Below, in pieces: positions 1 to 6,395 of a stretch of DNA of 13,817 bases. Position numbers and translations under genes: made by a program. Origin of the DNA: an uncultured Coriobacteriaceae bacterium (GTDB taxonomy: Bacteria > Actinomycetota > Coriobacteriia > Coriobacteriales > Atopobiaceae). A model generated the notes under the pieces. It was not told the DNA's origin, made no database searches, and saw only the letters and a list, made by a program, of their open reading frames with translations. The stretch lies in contig UWSJ01000049.1 in assembly GCA_900549525.1 (NCBI GenBank), positions 1-13,817 on the forward strand, in the 5' to 3' direction. Every line of letters starts with the position of its first letter. The first letter of the stretch is position 1.

Positions 1-193
1 CCATCATCTCGGGGAAGCCCGTGTACTGCTCGATGGGCACCACCTTCACGCCGGCGTCGGCCAGCACGCGAGCCGTGCCACCCGTCGAGACGACCTCGAC
101 GCCAAATTCGTCCTCCAGCGCCTTCACGAACTCGACCACGCCGGTCTTGTCCGTGACCGAGACGAGCGCGCGCTTGATGCGACAGTCTGCCAT
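1..193 (-). CDS. purH: PurH, bifunctional AICAR formyltransferase / IMP cyclohydrolase, N-terminal 64 residues (cut by window edge)
   Basis: PurH carries out the last two steps of purine synthesis (AICAR to FAICAR to IMP) in the cytoplasm. Only the start of the N-terminal MGS-like IMP cyclohydrolase domain is visible. Diagnostic family motifs are SVTDKTGVVEF (residues 12-22), STGGTAR (36-42) and YTGFPEMM (57-64), the last at the window edge just where the family continues with the DGRVKTLHP stretch. The ATG at 191-193 follows an AGGAGG ribosome binding site (plus-strand cctcct, 198-203), which settles the start. The gene lies downstream of the sugar operon on the same strand, but a terminator (591-624) and a 220-bp gap separate them, so it probably has its own promoter. 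Confidence in family is high; the rest of the protein is outside the window. Confidence 0.94.
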   Translation of the reverse strand, partial: MADCRIKRALVSVTDKTGVVEFVKALEDEFGVEVVSTGGTARVLADAGVKVVPIEQYTGFPEMM

Positions 194-414
194 GGAACCT
201 CCTCGTTGTGCGACAACCTGCGGAAGCGGCCTCCGGACGACGGCACGCGAGACCGCGGTGGCCCCGTCGCGCCCGTCGTCCGGTTTGAACTTCCAAGCTT
301 TCATTGTGACATTGCCAGAACTAAGGCCAAACTGGCAATTTGAGAGGTTTGGGACGGGTTTTGGTAACGTTTCCGGGCCGCCGGCCCGCGTCGGCCGTGC
401 GCCAGCCGCCCGCG
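194..414. other. Intergenic region upstream of purH, with an inverted repeat
   Basis: No gene is supported here. The stretch contains an 8-bp inverted repeat, ATTGCCAG (311-318) and CTGGCAAT (332-339), separated by 13 nt in the only AT-rich part of the region. This lies where a purH promoter would be expected, about 120-145 bp before its start codon, so it may be an operator or part of the promoter. A short GC-rich palindrome (375-387) and one copy of an 18-bp direct repeat (388-405) lie at the far end. I see no recognisable purine riboswitch. Confidence 0.5.
311..339. promoter_or_regulatory. Inverted repeat ATTGCCAG-N13-CTGGCAAT, possible operator upstream of purH
   Basis: Two perfect 8-bp arms sit in the gap between the oxidoreductase remnant and purH. 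Their AT-rich setting stands out from the GC-rich surroundings. No T-tract follows on either strand, so it does not look like a terminator. That it regulates purH is inference from position only. Confidence 0.35.
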
Positions 415-442
415 TCAGCTGCCAGCGTCGGCCGTGCGCCAG
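388..442. repeat. 18-bp direct repeat pair flanking the end of the oxidoreductase remnant
   Basis: The 18-mer gcgtcggccgtgcgccag occurs exactly twice, at 388-405 and 425-442, 37 bp apart. The right-hand copy lies inside the last codons of the Gfo/Idh/MocA stub and the left-hand copy just past its stop codon (415-417). Short direct repeats at the break of a truncated gene are a common trace of slippage or deletion. Confidence 0.7.
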
Positions 443-570
443 GCCCGCGCCGTGTCCTCGTGCCGCGAGAAGGCGGCGGAGAGCTGCGCACCCTCCACCT
501 CCTCGAGCGCACGGCAGAAGTTGCCGCAGATCATGCTCGTGCCGACGGTGCCGAATCTCAGGCCCCCCAT
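415..570 (-). pseudogene. Gfo/Idh/MocA-family oxidoreductase, N-terminal stub (51 aa)
   Basis: The ATG at 568-570 follows a GAGGGAG ribosome binding site and opens a 51-codon frame. Its first 41 residues read like the beginning of an NAD(P)-dependent sugar/inositol dehydrogenase: LRFGTVGTSMIC (residues 4-15) as the first Rossmann strand and glycine loop, then an EEVEGAQLSAAFSR strand with R at 42 as in family members. Full members are about 320-360 residues long. Here homology stops around residue 44, and a low-complexity tail (AWRTADAGS) encoded within an 18-bp direct repeat leads into a stop. It therefore looks like a deletion remnant rather than a working gene. It sits just past the terminator of the PTS operon and may once have been its last gene. 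The family assignment rests on a short stretch. Confidence 0.7.
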
Positions 571-590
571 ACGTCTCCCTCGCTCAACGG

Positions 591-624
591 AAAAGGGCCG
601 GGCCGCCATGCAGCAGCCCGGCCC
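591..624 (-). terminator. Rho-independent terminator of the aldolase-PTS operon
   Basis: Arms GGGCCGGGC (595-603) and GCCCGGCCC (616-624) form a perfect 9-bp stem. Read on the minus strand it is followed by TTTT (591-594). It lies 58 bp beyond the stop codon of the IID gene, the expected place for the end of this operon. Confidence 0.85.
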
Positions 625-681
625 CTCATGTCCGTTCCCGTTTCTCCCCCCGGCGAACACGCGCGGGGGAAGCTCAGGCCG

Positions 682-1569
682 CTACTCGATGCCGAGCAGG
701 CCGAGCGCGAGGCCGATCACCATGGTGCCGATGATGAGCCAGTTGACGCTCACGTTCTTCTTCAGGAGCTTGAGGCAGCCGAGCGTGTAGAGAATCGGCA
801 CGAGGCCCTTGAAGATGGTGTCGAGGTAGGTCTGGATCTGCACCGGGTCGCCTTGGGCCAGCGGGATGGCCAGGATCGTGTTGAACTTCACGGAGCTGGC
901 GGTCATGGCGCCGATCATGAGCAGGCCGAGAATGCCGGCAAGCTTGGTGATGACGGCCATGAGGCCGGACTCATAGAGCTTCGTGATGAAGTTGGAGCCC
1001 ACGCGGTAGCCCAGTACCGTCATGTACCAACGGGTCAGCCACGACGGGATGTTGTAGATGAGCAGGAACACGATCGGGCCGAGGATGGTGCCGTTGTCCG
1101 CGCAGAGGGCCATGCCCACGGAGGCGGCGATGACACGCAGGACGCCCCAGAAGATGGCGTCACCGATGCCGGACATCGGGCCCATGAGCGATGCCTTGAC
1201 GGCGTCGATGGAGTGGGTGTCGAAGTCGGGCTTCTCGGAGTTCTCCTTCTCCATGGCCGCCACGAGGCCCATGCAGAACGTACCGACGTTAGACGTGATG
1301 TTGTACCACGTGGAGTGACGGGTCATGGCGTCGACGCGATCCTCGTGCTTCGGGTAGAAGCGCTCGATGGCCGGCCAGATCGACCACATGAAGCCGGAGG
1401 CACCGGCGCGGGCGCCGCCGCAGTACATGGCGAAGACGTTGAACGAGTGGAAGAAGATGCCGCGCAGCATCTTGCGGTCCTCGGCGGAGAGGTCCTTGGT
1501 AGAGAGGGTGATCTTCTCGGCGGCCTGGTCCTCTACCGCGACCGGGGCCTTGGTCTCTTCAGTGCTCAT
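682..1569 (-). CDS. PTS mannose/sorbose/GalNAc-family transporter, component IID
   Basis: A 295-residue membrane protein that, with IIC, forms the sugar channel of a mannose-family phosphotransferase system. Family features include the N-terminal LSAEDRKMLRGIFFHSFNVF segment (about residues 27-46), the YCGGARAGASGFMWSIWPAI stretch (49-68), MGPMSGIGDAIFWGVLRVI (about 129-147), and hydrophobic segments in the last 150 residues ending ALGLLGIE. Length matches ManZ/AgaD-type proteins. Its ATG (1567-1569) overlaps the TGA of the IIC gene in an ATGA junction, which implies translational coupling. It is the last gene of the operon and is followed by the terminator at 591-624. The sugar specificity cannot be read from the sequence. 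Confidence 0.95.
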   Translation of the reverse strand: MSTEETKAPVAVEDQAAEKITLSTKDLSAEDRKMLRGIFFHSFNVFAMYCGGARAGASGFMWSIWPAIERFYPKHEDRVDAMTRHSTWYNITSNVGTFCMGLVAAMEKENSEKPDFDTHSIDAVKASLMGPMSGIGDAIFWGVLRVIAASVGMALCADNGTILGPIVFLLIYNIPSWLTRWYMTVLGYRVGSNFITKLYESGLMAVITKLAGILGLLMIGAMTASSVKFNTILAIPLAQGDPVQIQTYLDTIFKGLVPILYTLGCLKLLKKNVSVNWLIIGTMVIGLALGLLGIE

Positions 1570-2393
1570 GCGAAGAAGTCCTCCTCCTCAAGCTCCTCCT
1601 TGGAGGTGGCGCCACCGGAGACGCCGGACTCGCGAAGGGCCTTGATCTGGTTGACAAGGTCAAGCTCCTGGATGTCGCGGATGCCCGTAACGGCGACGAT
1701 GACGGCACCCACGGCGGCCACGGCGATCATCGGCATGTTGAGGTAGGTGAACAGGACGAAGCCAAGCAGGAAGTAGATGGCGATCTTGTTGTCCCACAGC
1801 ATGCGGAGGAGCAGCGCCATACCGACGGCAGGAAGCAGGCCAGCGGCGGCGTTGAAGCCAGCGGTGACGGTGGCAGGAATGACGTTCACGAGGTTAGCAA
1901 CCGGCTCGGCACCGATAAGGACGCCGAAGAACAGCGGCAGCGTGAACGCGAGGTTCATGACGACGGCGCCGGCGAAGTGGCAGGCAAAGACGGCCTTGCC
2001 AGAGCCCTGAGCAGCGGCCTTGTCGATGAACGGAGCCCAGAAGGACATGAGCACGTTGAAGATCAGCGAGTACCAGATGTTGGCGACGATGGCGACGGCG
2101 ACGGCCAGCGTGATGGCCGGGCCCTGATCCATGCCCATCTGGGTGACGAAGCAGATGGCCATCACGGTGCCGGAGACTGGCTCGGCCGAGGTGGCGCCAC
2201 CAACGTTGACGCTGCCGATGAAGATCGCCTGCAGCGCGGCGCCGATGATGATGCCCGTCGTCACGTCTCCGAAGAGGATGCCCGCCACGAGACCGACCCC
2301 CAGAGGCTGATCGATCATGGGCTGACCAAACGTCCACTGCACGAAGTAGCAGATGAACGCTGCCAGGAGCGCTATAAGCGCAGGTCCAAGCAT
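1566..2393 (-). CDS. PTS mannose/sorbose/GalNAc-family transporter, component IIC
   Basis: A 275-residue integral membrane subunit of the mannose-family PTS (EII-Sor family), made almost entirely of hydrophobic segments starting with LGPALIALLAAFICYFVQW. The conserved GVGLVAGILFGDVTTGIIIG and ALQAIFIGSVNVGG segments (about residues 32-68) are typical of ManY/AgaC/SorA proteins. Translation starts at an ATG (2391-2393) preceded by AAGGGAG at good spacing. The C-terminus is an acidic tail ending EEEDFFA, a form echoed by the IIA subunit of this operon. A 125-bp structured gap separates it from the upstream IIB gene, while downstream it overlaps IID by 4 bp. Confidence 0.95.
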   Translation of the reverse strand: MLGPALIALLAAFICYFVQWTFGQPMIDQPLGVGLVAGILFGDVTTGIIIGAALQAIFIGSVNVGGATSAEPVSGTVMAICFVTQMGMDQGPAITLAVAVAIVANIWYSLIFNVLMSFWAPFIDKAAAQGSGKAVFACHFAGAVVMNLAFTLPLFFGVLIGAEPVANLVNVIPATVTAGFNAAAGLLPAVGMALLLRMLWDNKIAIYFLLGFVLFTYLNMPMIAVAAVGAVIVAVTGIRDIQELDLVNQIKALRESGVSGGATSKEELEEEDFFA

Positions 2394-2518
2394 GTCTTGC
2401 TCCCTTCCCTTTCTACCGCGCTCCTTTGGGCGCGGTCCCTTACTGACAGGGAGGTGCGGCCTGGCGGCGCTCCGGCCCCCTTCCGGGGCACCGCCACCGC
2501 GCCTCCGGAAAAACCCAG
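2394..2518 (-). other. IIB-IIC spacer with two RNA hairpins
   Basis: This 125-bp gap is the longest in the operon and has no gene. It can form ACCGCGC/GCGCGGT (2415-2421 with 2430-2436, 8-nt loop) and a longer nested stem, TGGCGG/CCGCCA (2462-2467 with 2491-2496) enclosing GCCCC/GGGGC (2475-2479 with 2485-2489). Neither is followed by a U-tract in the direction of transcription, so they look like mRNA-processing or stabilising stems rather than terminators. Such stems could set different levels of the soluble and membrane PTS subunits (inference). Confidence 0.5.
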
Positions 2519-3019
2519 CTAGCCTAGCTTGGCGACGAGGGCCGCCACGTCGGCCTTGGCGTCGGTCACGCCCACCTGGTGAATCACGGGCACGCCGGTG
2601 GCCACGAGCTTCTTAGTGGCCTCGACCTCGTCCGGGTTGAGGATCACGTTGGTGACGAGCGTGATCTTGGCGGCGTCGTCAGAGCGGTCGAAGCGGCCGG
2701 TGTTGGCGACGTTCACGGCACCCACGGCGCCCGGCGCACCCTCGACGATCTTGAGGGCGTCGGAGACCTTGTCCACGAGGCCGAAGATGCGCATGTCCTT
2801 GCCGCGCGGGTCGGAAGCCACCTTGATGGCGTCCTCGACCGAGCGAATGAGGAGCTTCTGGCCGGCCGGGCAGGCCATCTTGAGCGTGGCGGCCTGCGTG
2901 GCGTCCTCGGCGGCGTGGTCGTTGGCGACGAGGATGCCCCTGGTGTTGAGCTCCTTGCCCCACAGCAGCGCAACCTGGCCGTGGATGAGACGGTCGTCGA
3001 CTCGAATCTGAACAATCAT
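2519..3019 (-). CDS. PTS mannose/sorbose/GalNAc-family transporter, component IIB
   Basis: A 166-residue cytoplasmic phosphocarrier that passes phosphate from IIA to the incoming sugar. The N-terminus MIVQIRVDDRLIHGQVALLW is diagnostic: His13 in RLIHGQV is the phosphorylated residue of this family. The body (ILVANDHAAED, LIRSVEDAI, and the C-terminal GVPVIHQVG) and the length match IIB-Sor domains. I chose the ATG at 3017-3019 because the family motif begins right there; a longer frame upstream has no family support. A weak GA-rich ribosome binding site (AGAGGA) precedes it. It is a separate polypeptide from IIA, 64 bp downstream of it, unlike the fused IIAB of E. coli ManX. Confidence 0.95.
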   Translation of the reverse strand: MIVQIRVDDRLIHGQVALLWGKELNTRGILVANDHAAEDATQAATLKMACPAGQKLLIRSVEDAIKVASDPRGKDMRIFGLVDKVSDALKIVEGAPGAVGAVNVANTGRFDRSDDAAKITLVTNVILNPDEVEATKKLVATGVPVIHQVGVTDAKADVAALVAKLG

Positions 3020-3083
3020 GGTTTCCTCTTCCCTTCCAAGCGTTCGCGCACGAACGCCCCGACGTTCCGAACTCGCGAACGGC

Positions 3084-3512
3084 CTAGCCAAAGAAGTCGT
3101 CATCGGCACCGGCGCCGTCGTCGGCCACCTGCTCCACCGAGACGCGCTGCATCTGCGAGGAGCCGCCCGCCACGATCTCGTCGACCTTCTCGGCGGTGAG
3201 CTTCTCGGCGGTGAGCAGGCACTCGATGATCGTGATGAGGTTGACGCCCGCCACGTGCGGGATGCCCTTGGTCTCGGGCTTGAGCGTCATGACCTTGTTG
3301 CATACGCTGCCGCCGATGAGGTCGGTGAAGATGATCGCGTCGTCATCGGGCCCCACCGAGTCGATGAACGCCTGCAGCTTGGGCGTGTAGTCGGAGTCGT
3401 CCACGTAGCAGTCGACGGCCGTGACCTCGCCCACGTTGACCTTAAGAATCTCGATGGCGCTCTTGAACCCGCTCGCGATACGTCCGTGGGACGCGATGAG
3501 AACCTTCTTCAT
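3084..3512 (-). CDS. PTS mannose-family component IIA
   Basis: A 142-residue cytoplasmic phosphocarrier accepting phosphate from HPr. The start MKKVLIASHGRIASGF carries the active His9 in the family motif (L/I)xxHGxxAxG. Further family features are FTDLIGGSVCN (about residues 62-72), the counterpart of the usual DLxGGSP element, and GVNLITIIE. I chose the ATG at 3510-3512, which has a CAGGAG ribosome binding site 8 nt upstream; an ATG eight codons earlier lacks one and adds residues outside the family. The protein ends in an acidic, glycine-containing tail finishing ADDDFFG, similar to the IIC terminus. It follows the aldolase gene by 26 bp and so belongs to the same transcript. Confidence 0.95.
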   Translation of the reverse strand: MKKVLIASHGRIASGFKSAIEILKVNVGEVTAVDCYVDDSDYTPKLQAFIDSVGPDDDAIIFTDLIGGSVCNKVMTLKPETKGIPHVAGVNLITIIECLLTAEKLTAEKVDEIVAGGSSQMQRVSVEQVADDGAGADDDFFG

Positions 3513-3538
3513 TGCCTCGCTCCTGCCTGTTCCCACCC

Positions 3539-4429
3539 TTACGCGACCGGCCTGGCGCCGTTGGCGAAGACCTTCACGACGTGCTCGAAGGTGTTGAGGA
3601 AGCTCTCGTAGGCCGCGACGGTCATGTCGTGCCAGTAGACGATGTGCTTGCCCCCCTCGGTCTGGCGCCCGGCGATGACCTTCTCGACGGCTTCGCCGGC
3701 GTACTTGGCGCCGTAGGTGTAGTAGTTGATCTTGCGGATGCCGGCGTCGATGGCCTTCTTGTAGCCGGAGTCAGAGACGCCCGAGCCACCGTGCATGACG
3801 AGCGGCAGGTGCGGCACGCGGTCACGGATGTCGGTCAGGACGTCGAAGTTCAGGTGCGGCTCGCCCTTGTAGATGCCGTGCACCGTGCCGAAGGAGCACG
3901 CGAGGATGTCGAGGCCGGTGGCGTTCACAAAGTCCTTAGCCTGGTCGGGGTTGGTGTAGATGGCGCCAGCCTGCTCGGCGGTGCCGCCCTCGTCGGACTC
4001 GCCGCCCTCACGGGAGCCCATGGAGCCCAGCTCGCACTCGAGGCCCGCGCCGTACTCGGCGCACATCTCGGCCGCGCGGCTGGAGTACTCGACGTTCTCC
4101 TCATACGGCAGGCAGGAGCCGTCGAACATGACGCCGCTGAAGCCGAGGGACAGGGCGCGCTGCGCGTAGGACAGATCCTCGCAGTGGTCGAGGTTGATGC
4201 AGATGTGGGCGCTGGAGCGCTCGGCGAGGTCTACGACGGCCGGGCCGATGTACTTCAGGGGCACGACGCCCTCGTGAGCCTCGGCGTGCTGGATGATGAT
4301 GGGGTAGCCGGTCTCCTCGGCCACGTCGATGGCGGCGCGGACGGCCTCGAGACTCGCGGAATTCACGGCCGCGATGGCCATATTGTTCTGTTCGGCGATG
4401 GAGCAGATGTCGCGAAGGTTGGTGAGCAT
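3539..4429 (-). CDS. Class II ketose-bisphosphate aldolase (fructose/tagatose-1,6-bisphosphate type)
   Basis: A 296-residue zinc aldolase, first gene of the PTS operon. Visible catalytic features are LDHCED (Asp81 catalytic base, zinc ligand His82), FDGS (102-105), ELG (133-135), SFGTVHG with zinc ligand His184, and MHGGSG with zinc ligand His213 and its glycine phosphate loop. KINYYTY (233-239) replaces the KxNxxTD-like phosphate-binding element of classical enzymes, which suggests a subfamily distinct from glycolytic Fba. Such enzymes cleave fructose- or tagatose-1,6-bisphosphate to glyceraldehyde-3-phosphate and dihydroxyacetone phosphate. Cotranscription with a mannose-family PTS suggests a GatY/KbaY-like role in galactosamine, galactitol or related sugar breakdown, but no kinase or isomerase is nearby. 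The ATG at 4427-4429 is preceded by purine-rich AAAGGAAAC / GGAAGA. Confidence 0.92.
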   Translation of the reverse strand: MLTNLRDICSIAEQNNMAIAAVNSASLEAVRAAIDVAEETGYPIIIQHAEAHEGVVPLKYIGPAVVDLAERSSAHICINLDHCEDLSYAQRALSLGFSGVMFDGSCLPYEENVEYSSRAAEMCAEYGAGLECELGSMGSREGGESDEGGTAEQAGAIYTNPDQAKDFVNATGLDILACSFGTVHGIYKGEPHLNFDVLTDIRDRVPHLPLVMHGGSGVSDSGYKKAIDAGIRKINYYTYGAKYAGEAVEKVIAGRQTEGGKHIVYWHDMTVAAYESFLNTFEHVVKVFANGARPVA

Positions 4430-4430
4430 T

Positions 4431-4454
4431 CTTCCGTTTCCTTTCGTTTTGGCG
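4431..4454. promoter_or_regulatory. Putative DeoR-type operator: TTTC-rich tract before the aldolase start
   Basis: The plus strand reads CGTTTCCTTTCGTTTTGG, with TTTC words in tandem, directly upstream of the aldolase ribosome binding site. It resembles TTTC-repeat operators of AgaR-like regulators. Part of the purine run on the coding strand also acts as the ribosome binding site, so the sequence may be constrained for that reason instead. Confidence 0.4.
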
Positions 4455-4470
4455 ATATAAACGTGTTAAC

Positions 4471-4487
4471 CGAAACTAATCGAAACT
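4471..4487. promoter_or_regulatory. Putative DeoR-type operator: two CGAAACT repeats 10 bp apart
   Basis: CGAAACT occurs at 4471-4477 and again at 4481-4487, so the two words lie on the same face of the helix. The site falls between or over the proposed -35 and -10 boxes of the leftward aldolase-PTS promoter, which fits repression by promoter blocking. Confidence 0.5.
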
Positions 4488-4680
4488 CCGGACGTTTTGA
4501 TTATGTGCAGATTGTTACGTTGCACGAGCAGGCATCGGGCGAACGGTTTCGTTTGGAGGTTGAGCGGTAAAGCCGTGACCAGCTTCGGCAAATGCGCTGG
4601 TGAGGGATACCATTGCTATAAGAGGGCGTTATATGGTTCTTGGCATGCGCCCAGCTCGATTATTGTGACCCGGAGGAACG

Positions 4681-5481
4681 ATGGAACCACCTGCGAACGC
4701 CTCTCGCTCCTACTACCTCGAGGAGCGCCGCGAGGCGATTCTTCTGGCGCTGCAACGACATTCGGTGGTTCGCGTCACAGACCTCAGCAAGGATTTGGGC
4801 GTCTCAACCGCAACCATACGAAAGGACATCAGCGCACTCGAACGGCTGGGGAAGCTGCGACGCACCCACGGAGGCGCCATCCCCGCACGCGTCGACAACG
4901 TCGAGGAGCGCTTCGACGTTGCGCGCACCATCATGCGCGCCGAGAAGGTTCGCATCGGTCGGGCGGCCGCGAAGCTCGTGCAGGACGGCGACATCCTCTT
5001 CGTGCAGTCCGGCTCCACGTGCCTCGAGTTCGTGCGGGCGCTCAAGGGAAAGACCGACCTCACGGTCATCACGAGCGACCTGCTCGTCGGAATGACGTCG
5101 GAGGAGGTGCTCCAGGACAGCACCGTCATCATGCTGGGCGGCACGCTGCGCTTTGGCTACCACTACACCCAGGGGCTCAACGCCCTCCGACAGCTCGAGA
5201 ACTACTACGTGCCCACGGCGTTTCTCTGCGCCAACGCCCTCTCGTTCGAGCGTGGCGTGACGGCGCACCGCCGCGAGCAGGCCGAGTGGGTGGGTGCGCT
5301 CGTGGAGAACTCCGAACGCCACGTCATGCTGCTGGACTCGAGCAAGATTGGCGAGAACGCCCTCGTACGCGCCATCGGGCTCGAGGACATCGACGCGCTC
5401 GTCACCGACACGGGCGTCGACGACGAGACCCGCCAGCGCTTCGAGCGCGAGGCGCCCAAGCTGGAGGTCACCTATGCCTAG
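4681..5481 (+). CDS. DeoR-family transcriptional regulator
   Basis: A 266-residue regulator. The N-terminal winged helix-turn-helix spans about residues 16-68 (VVRVTDLSKDLGVSTATIRK, then LERLGKLRRTHGGA), which is the DeoR signature. The rest is the sugar-phosphate-sensing DeoR C-terminal domain: GDILFVQSGSTCLEFVRAL (about 104-122), VIMLGGTLR (149-157), and LLDSSKIGENALVRAIGLEDIDALVTDT near the end. The ATG at 4681 follows GGAGG at ideal spacing. It is divergent from the aldolase-PTS operon, and TTTCG-type repeats lie in the shared region, so it most likely represses that operon until a phosphorylated sugar intermediate accumulates (inference from family and position). It overlaps the next gene by 8 bp. 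Confidence 0.93.
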   Translation: MEPPANASRSYYLEERREAILLALQRHSVVRVTDLSKDLGVSTATIRKDISALERLGKLRRTHGGAIPARVDNVEERFDVARTIMRAEKVRIGRAAAKLVQDGDILFVQSGSTCLEFVRALKGKTDLTVITSDLLVGMTSEEVLQDSTVIMLGGTLRFGYHYTQGLNALRQLENYYVPTAFLCANALSFERGVTAHRREQAEWVGALVENSERHVMLLDSSKIGENALVRAIGLEDIDALVTDTGVDDETRQRFEREAPKLEVTYA

Positions 5482-6286
5482 CGAGAAGCGCGAGACGACA
5501 GGCACAGCGGTCACGGAGGGTTTGGCGAGCGCCGCGGCACGGCGGGTGGATGCTGAGGGTTCGGCGGACGTGGCGACCCGGTGCGCGGGCGGCGCGGACG
5601 GCATCGCCTTCGCCCGGCTCGAGCCCAGCGACTTCGACGATGTCGTGGGGCTCACCGCGCAGGCGTGGTACTCGCCCGACGCCTGCCGTGACCTCCTCGG
5701 GCACGAGCTTGGCGAGCTGGAGATGGACAAGGGAGAGTGCGCCCGCATCGCCCGTCTCATGGCGACCGACGAGACGGCCGCCTACCTGGCAGAAATGAGC
5801 TGGGGCGTGAAGGCGCTGCTTGACGGCAGGGTCGTGGGCGTCGTCGTGACCCACGGCACGCATGACGACGCGGAGGCTCGCGCTCGCTGGGAGCGCTTGG
5901 GGCTCGAAGCGCGCAATGAGGCCGCCGCAGCCATGGCCCGGCTGCGCGAGTGCGAGGAGCACGGGAGCGAACCCACGGAACCCGTCTATTTCAACGAGGT
6001 GCGCGCCACTGACGAGATGCGCGAGGAGGCGGGCCTCGACGGGCAACCGCGCGTGCTGTTGCTCGTGGTGGGCGCGGCGGCCCGCGGGCACGGGCTCGGC
6101 AAGCGCCTGCTCAATCAGGCGCGCGACCACTTCCGCCGTCACGGCGCCGAGCGCTACTGGCTCGTCACCGACACCGACTGCGACTGGCCGTTCTACGAGC
6201 ACCTTGGCCTCGTGCGGCTCGCGGAGCGCAAGGGCCAGGTAGCCGGCGCCCCCGAGCGCTACTTCGTGTACGGAGGCCGTGCGTAG
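5474..6286 (+). CDS. GNAT-family N-acetyltransferase
   Basis: A 270-residue protein with the GNAT acetyl-CoA site: LLLVVGAAARGHGLGKRLL with the R/QxxGxG/A loop at residues 204-210, and a FYEHLGL motif at 240-246 near the C-terminus. These enzymes move an acetyl group from acetyl-CoA to an amine; the substrate is unknown here. It is longer than a minimal GNAT domain (about 150 residues), with a low-complexity N-terminus (about 1-42) and a helical, Ala/Glu-rich insertion (about 130-165). The ATG at 5474 overlaps the end of the DeoR gene by 8 bp (ATGCCTAG) and has GGAGG upstream, so the two are translationally coupled. A role in amino-sugar handling is possible but only inferred from this linkage. 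Confidence 0.85.
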   Translation: MPSEKRETTGTAVTEGLASAAARRVDAEGSADVATRCAGGADGIAFARLEPSDFDDVVGLTAQAWYSPDACRDLLGHELGELEMDKGECARIARLMATDETAAYLAEMSWGVKALLDGRVVGVVVTHGTHDDAEARARWERLGLEARNEAAAAMARLRECEEHGSEPTEPVYFNEVRATDEMREEAGLDGQPRVLLLVVGAAARGHGLGKRLLNQARDHFRRHGAERYWLVTDTDCDWPFYEHLGLVRLAERKGQVAGAPERYFVYGGRA

Positions 6287-6395
6287 CGCGCGGGCTGTGG
6301 AACGGCACGTGAGCGGCCGGGACGCTGCGGGGCGGACGCGAGCAGCCACGCGCCGCGAACGGGCGCGGGGGGTTGCCCCCAGGCCCCACCGCGGT

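Larger units (their letters stand above)
4430..4680. promoter_or_regulatory. Divergent control region between the aldolase-PTS operon and the DeoR regulator
   Basis: This 251-bp AT-richer region serves two diverging transcripts. For the minus strand, TTTCGA and TTTATA about 18 bp apart (around 4458-4487) make a plausible -35/-10 pair. For the plus strand, TATAAG (4617-4622) is a possible -10 without a good -35, and a GGAGG ribosome binding site (4672-4676) precedes the regulator. Three clusters of TTTCG/CGAAA words lie in it: 4431-4454, 4471-4487 and 4547-4554. DeoR-family repressors such as AgaR and GlpR bind TTTCGTTT-like repeats, so these are likely sites for the neighbouring regulator (inference). 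Confidence 0.6.

Noticed and set aside
194..300. Purine riboswitch in the purH leader
   Set aside because: The conserved core sequences and the three-stem arrangement of purine-sensing riboswitches are not visible.
340..1746. A 468-codon open frame on the plus strand opposite the IID gene
   Set aside because: It is antisense to a clear PTS IID/IIC pair, has no family resemblance, is rich in Asp/Glu/Val/Arg in the way GC-rich opposite-strand frames are, and lacks a ribosome binding site.
3512..4570. A 352-codon plus-strand frame opposite the aldolase
   Set aside because: It is antisense to a well-conserved aldolase and has no recognisable domain or start signal.
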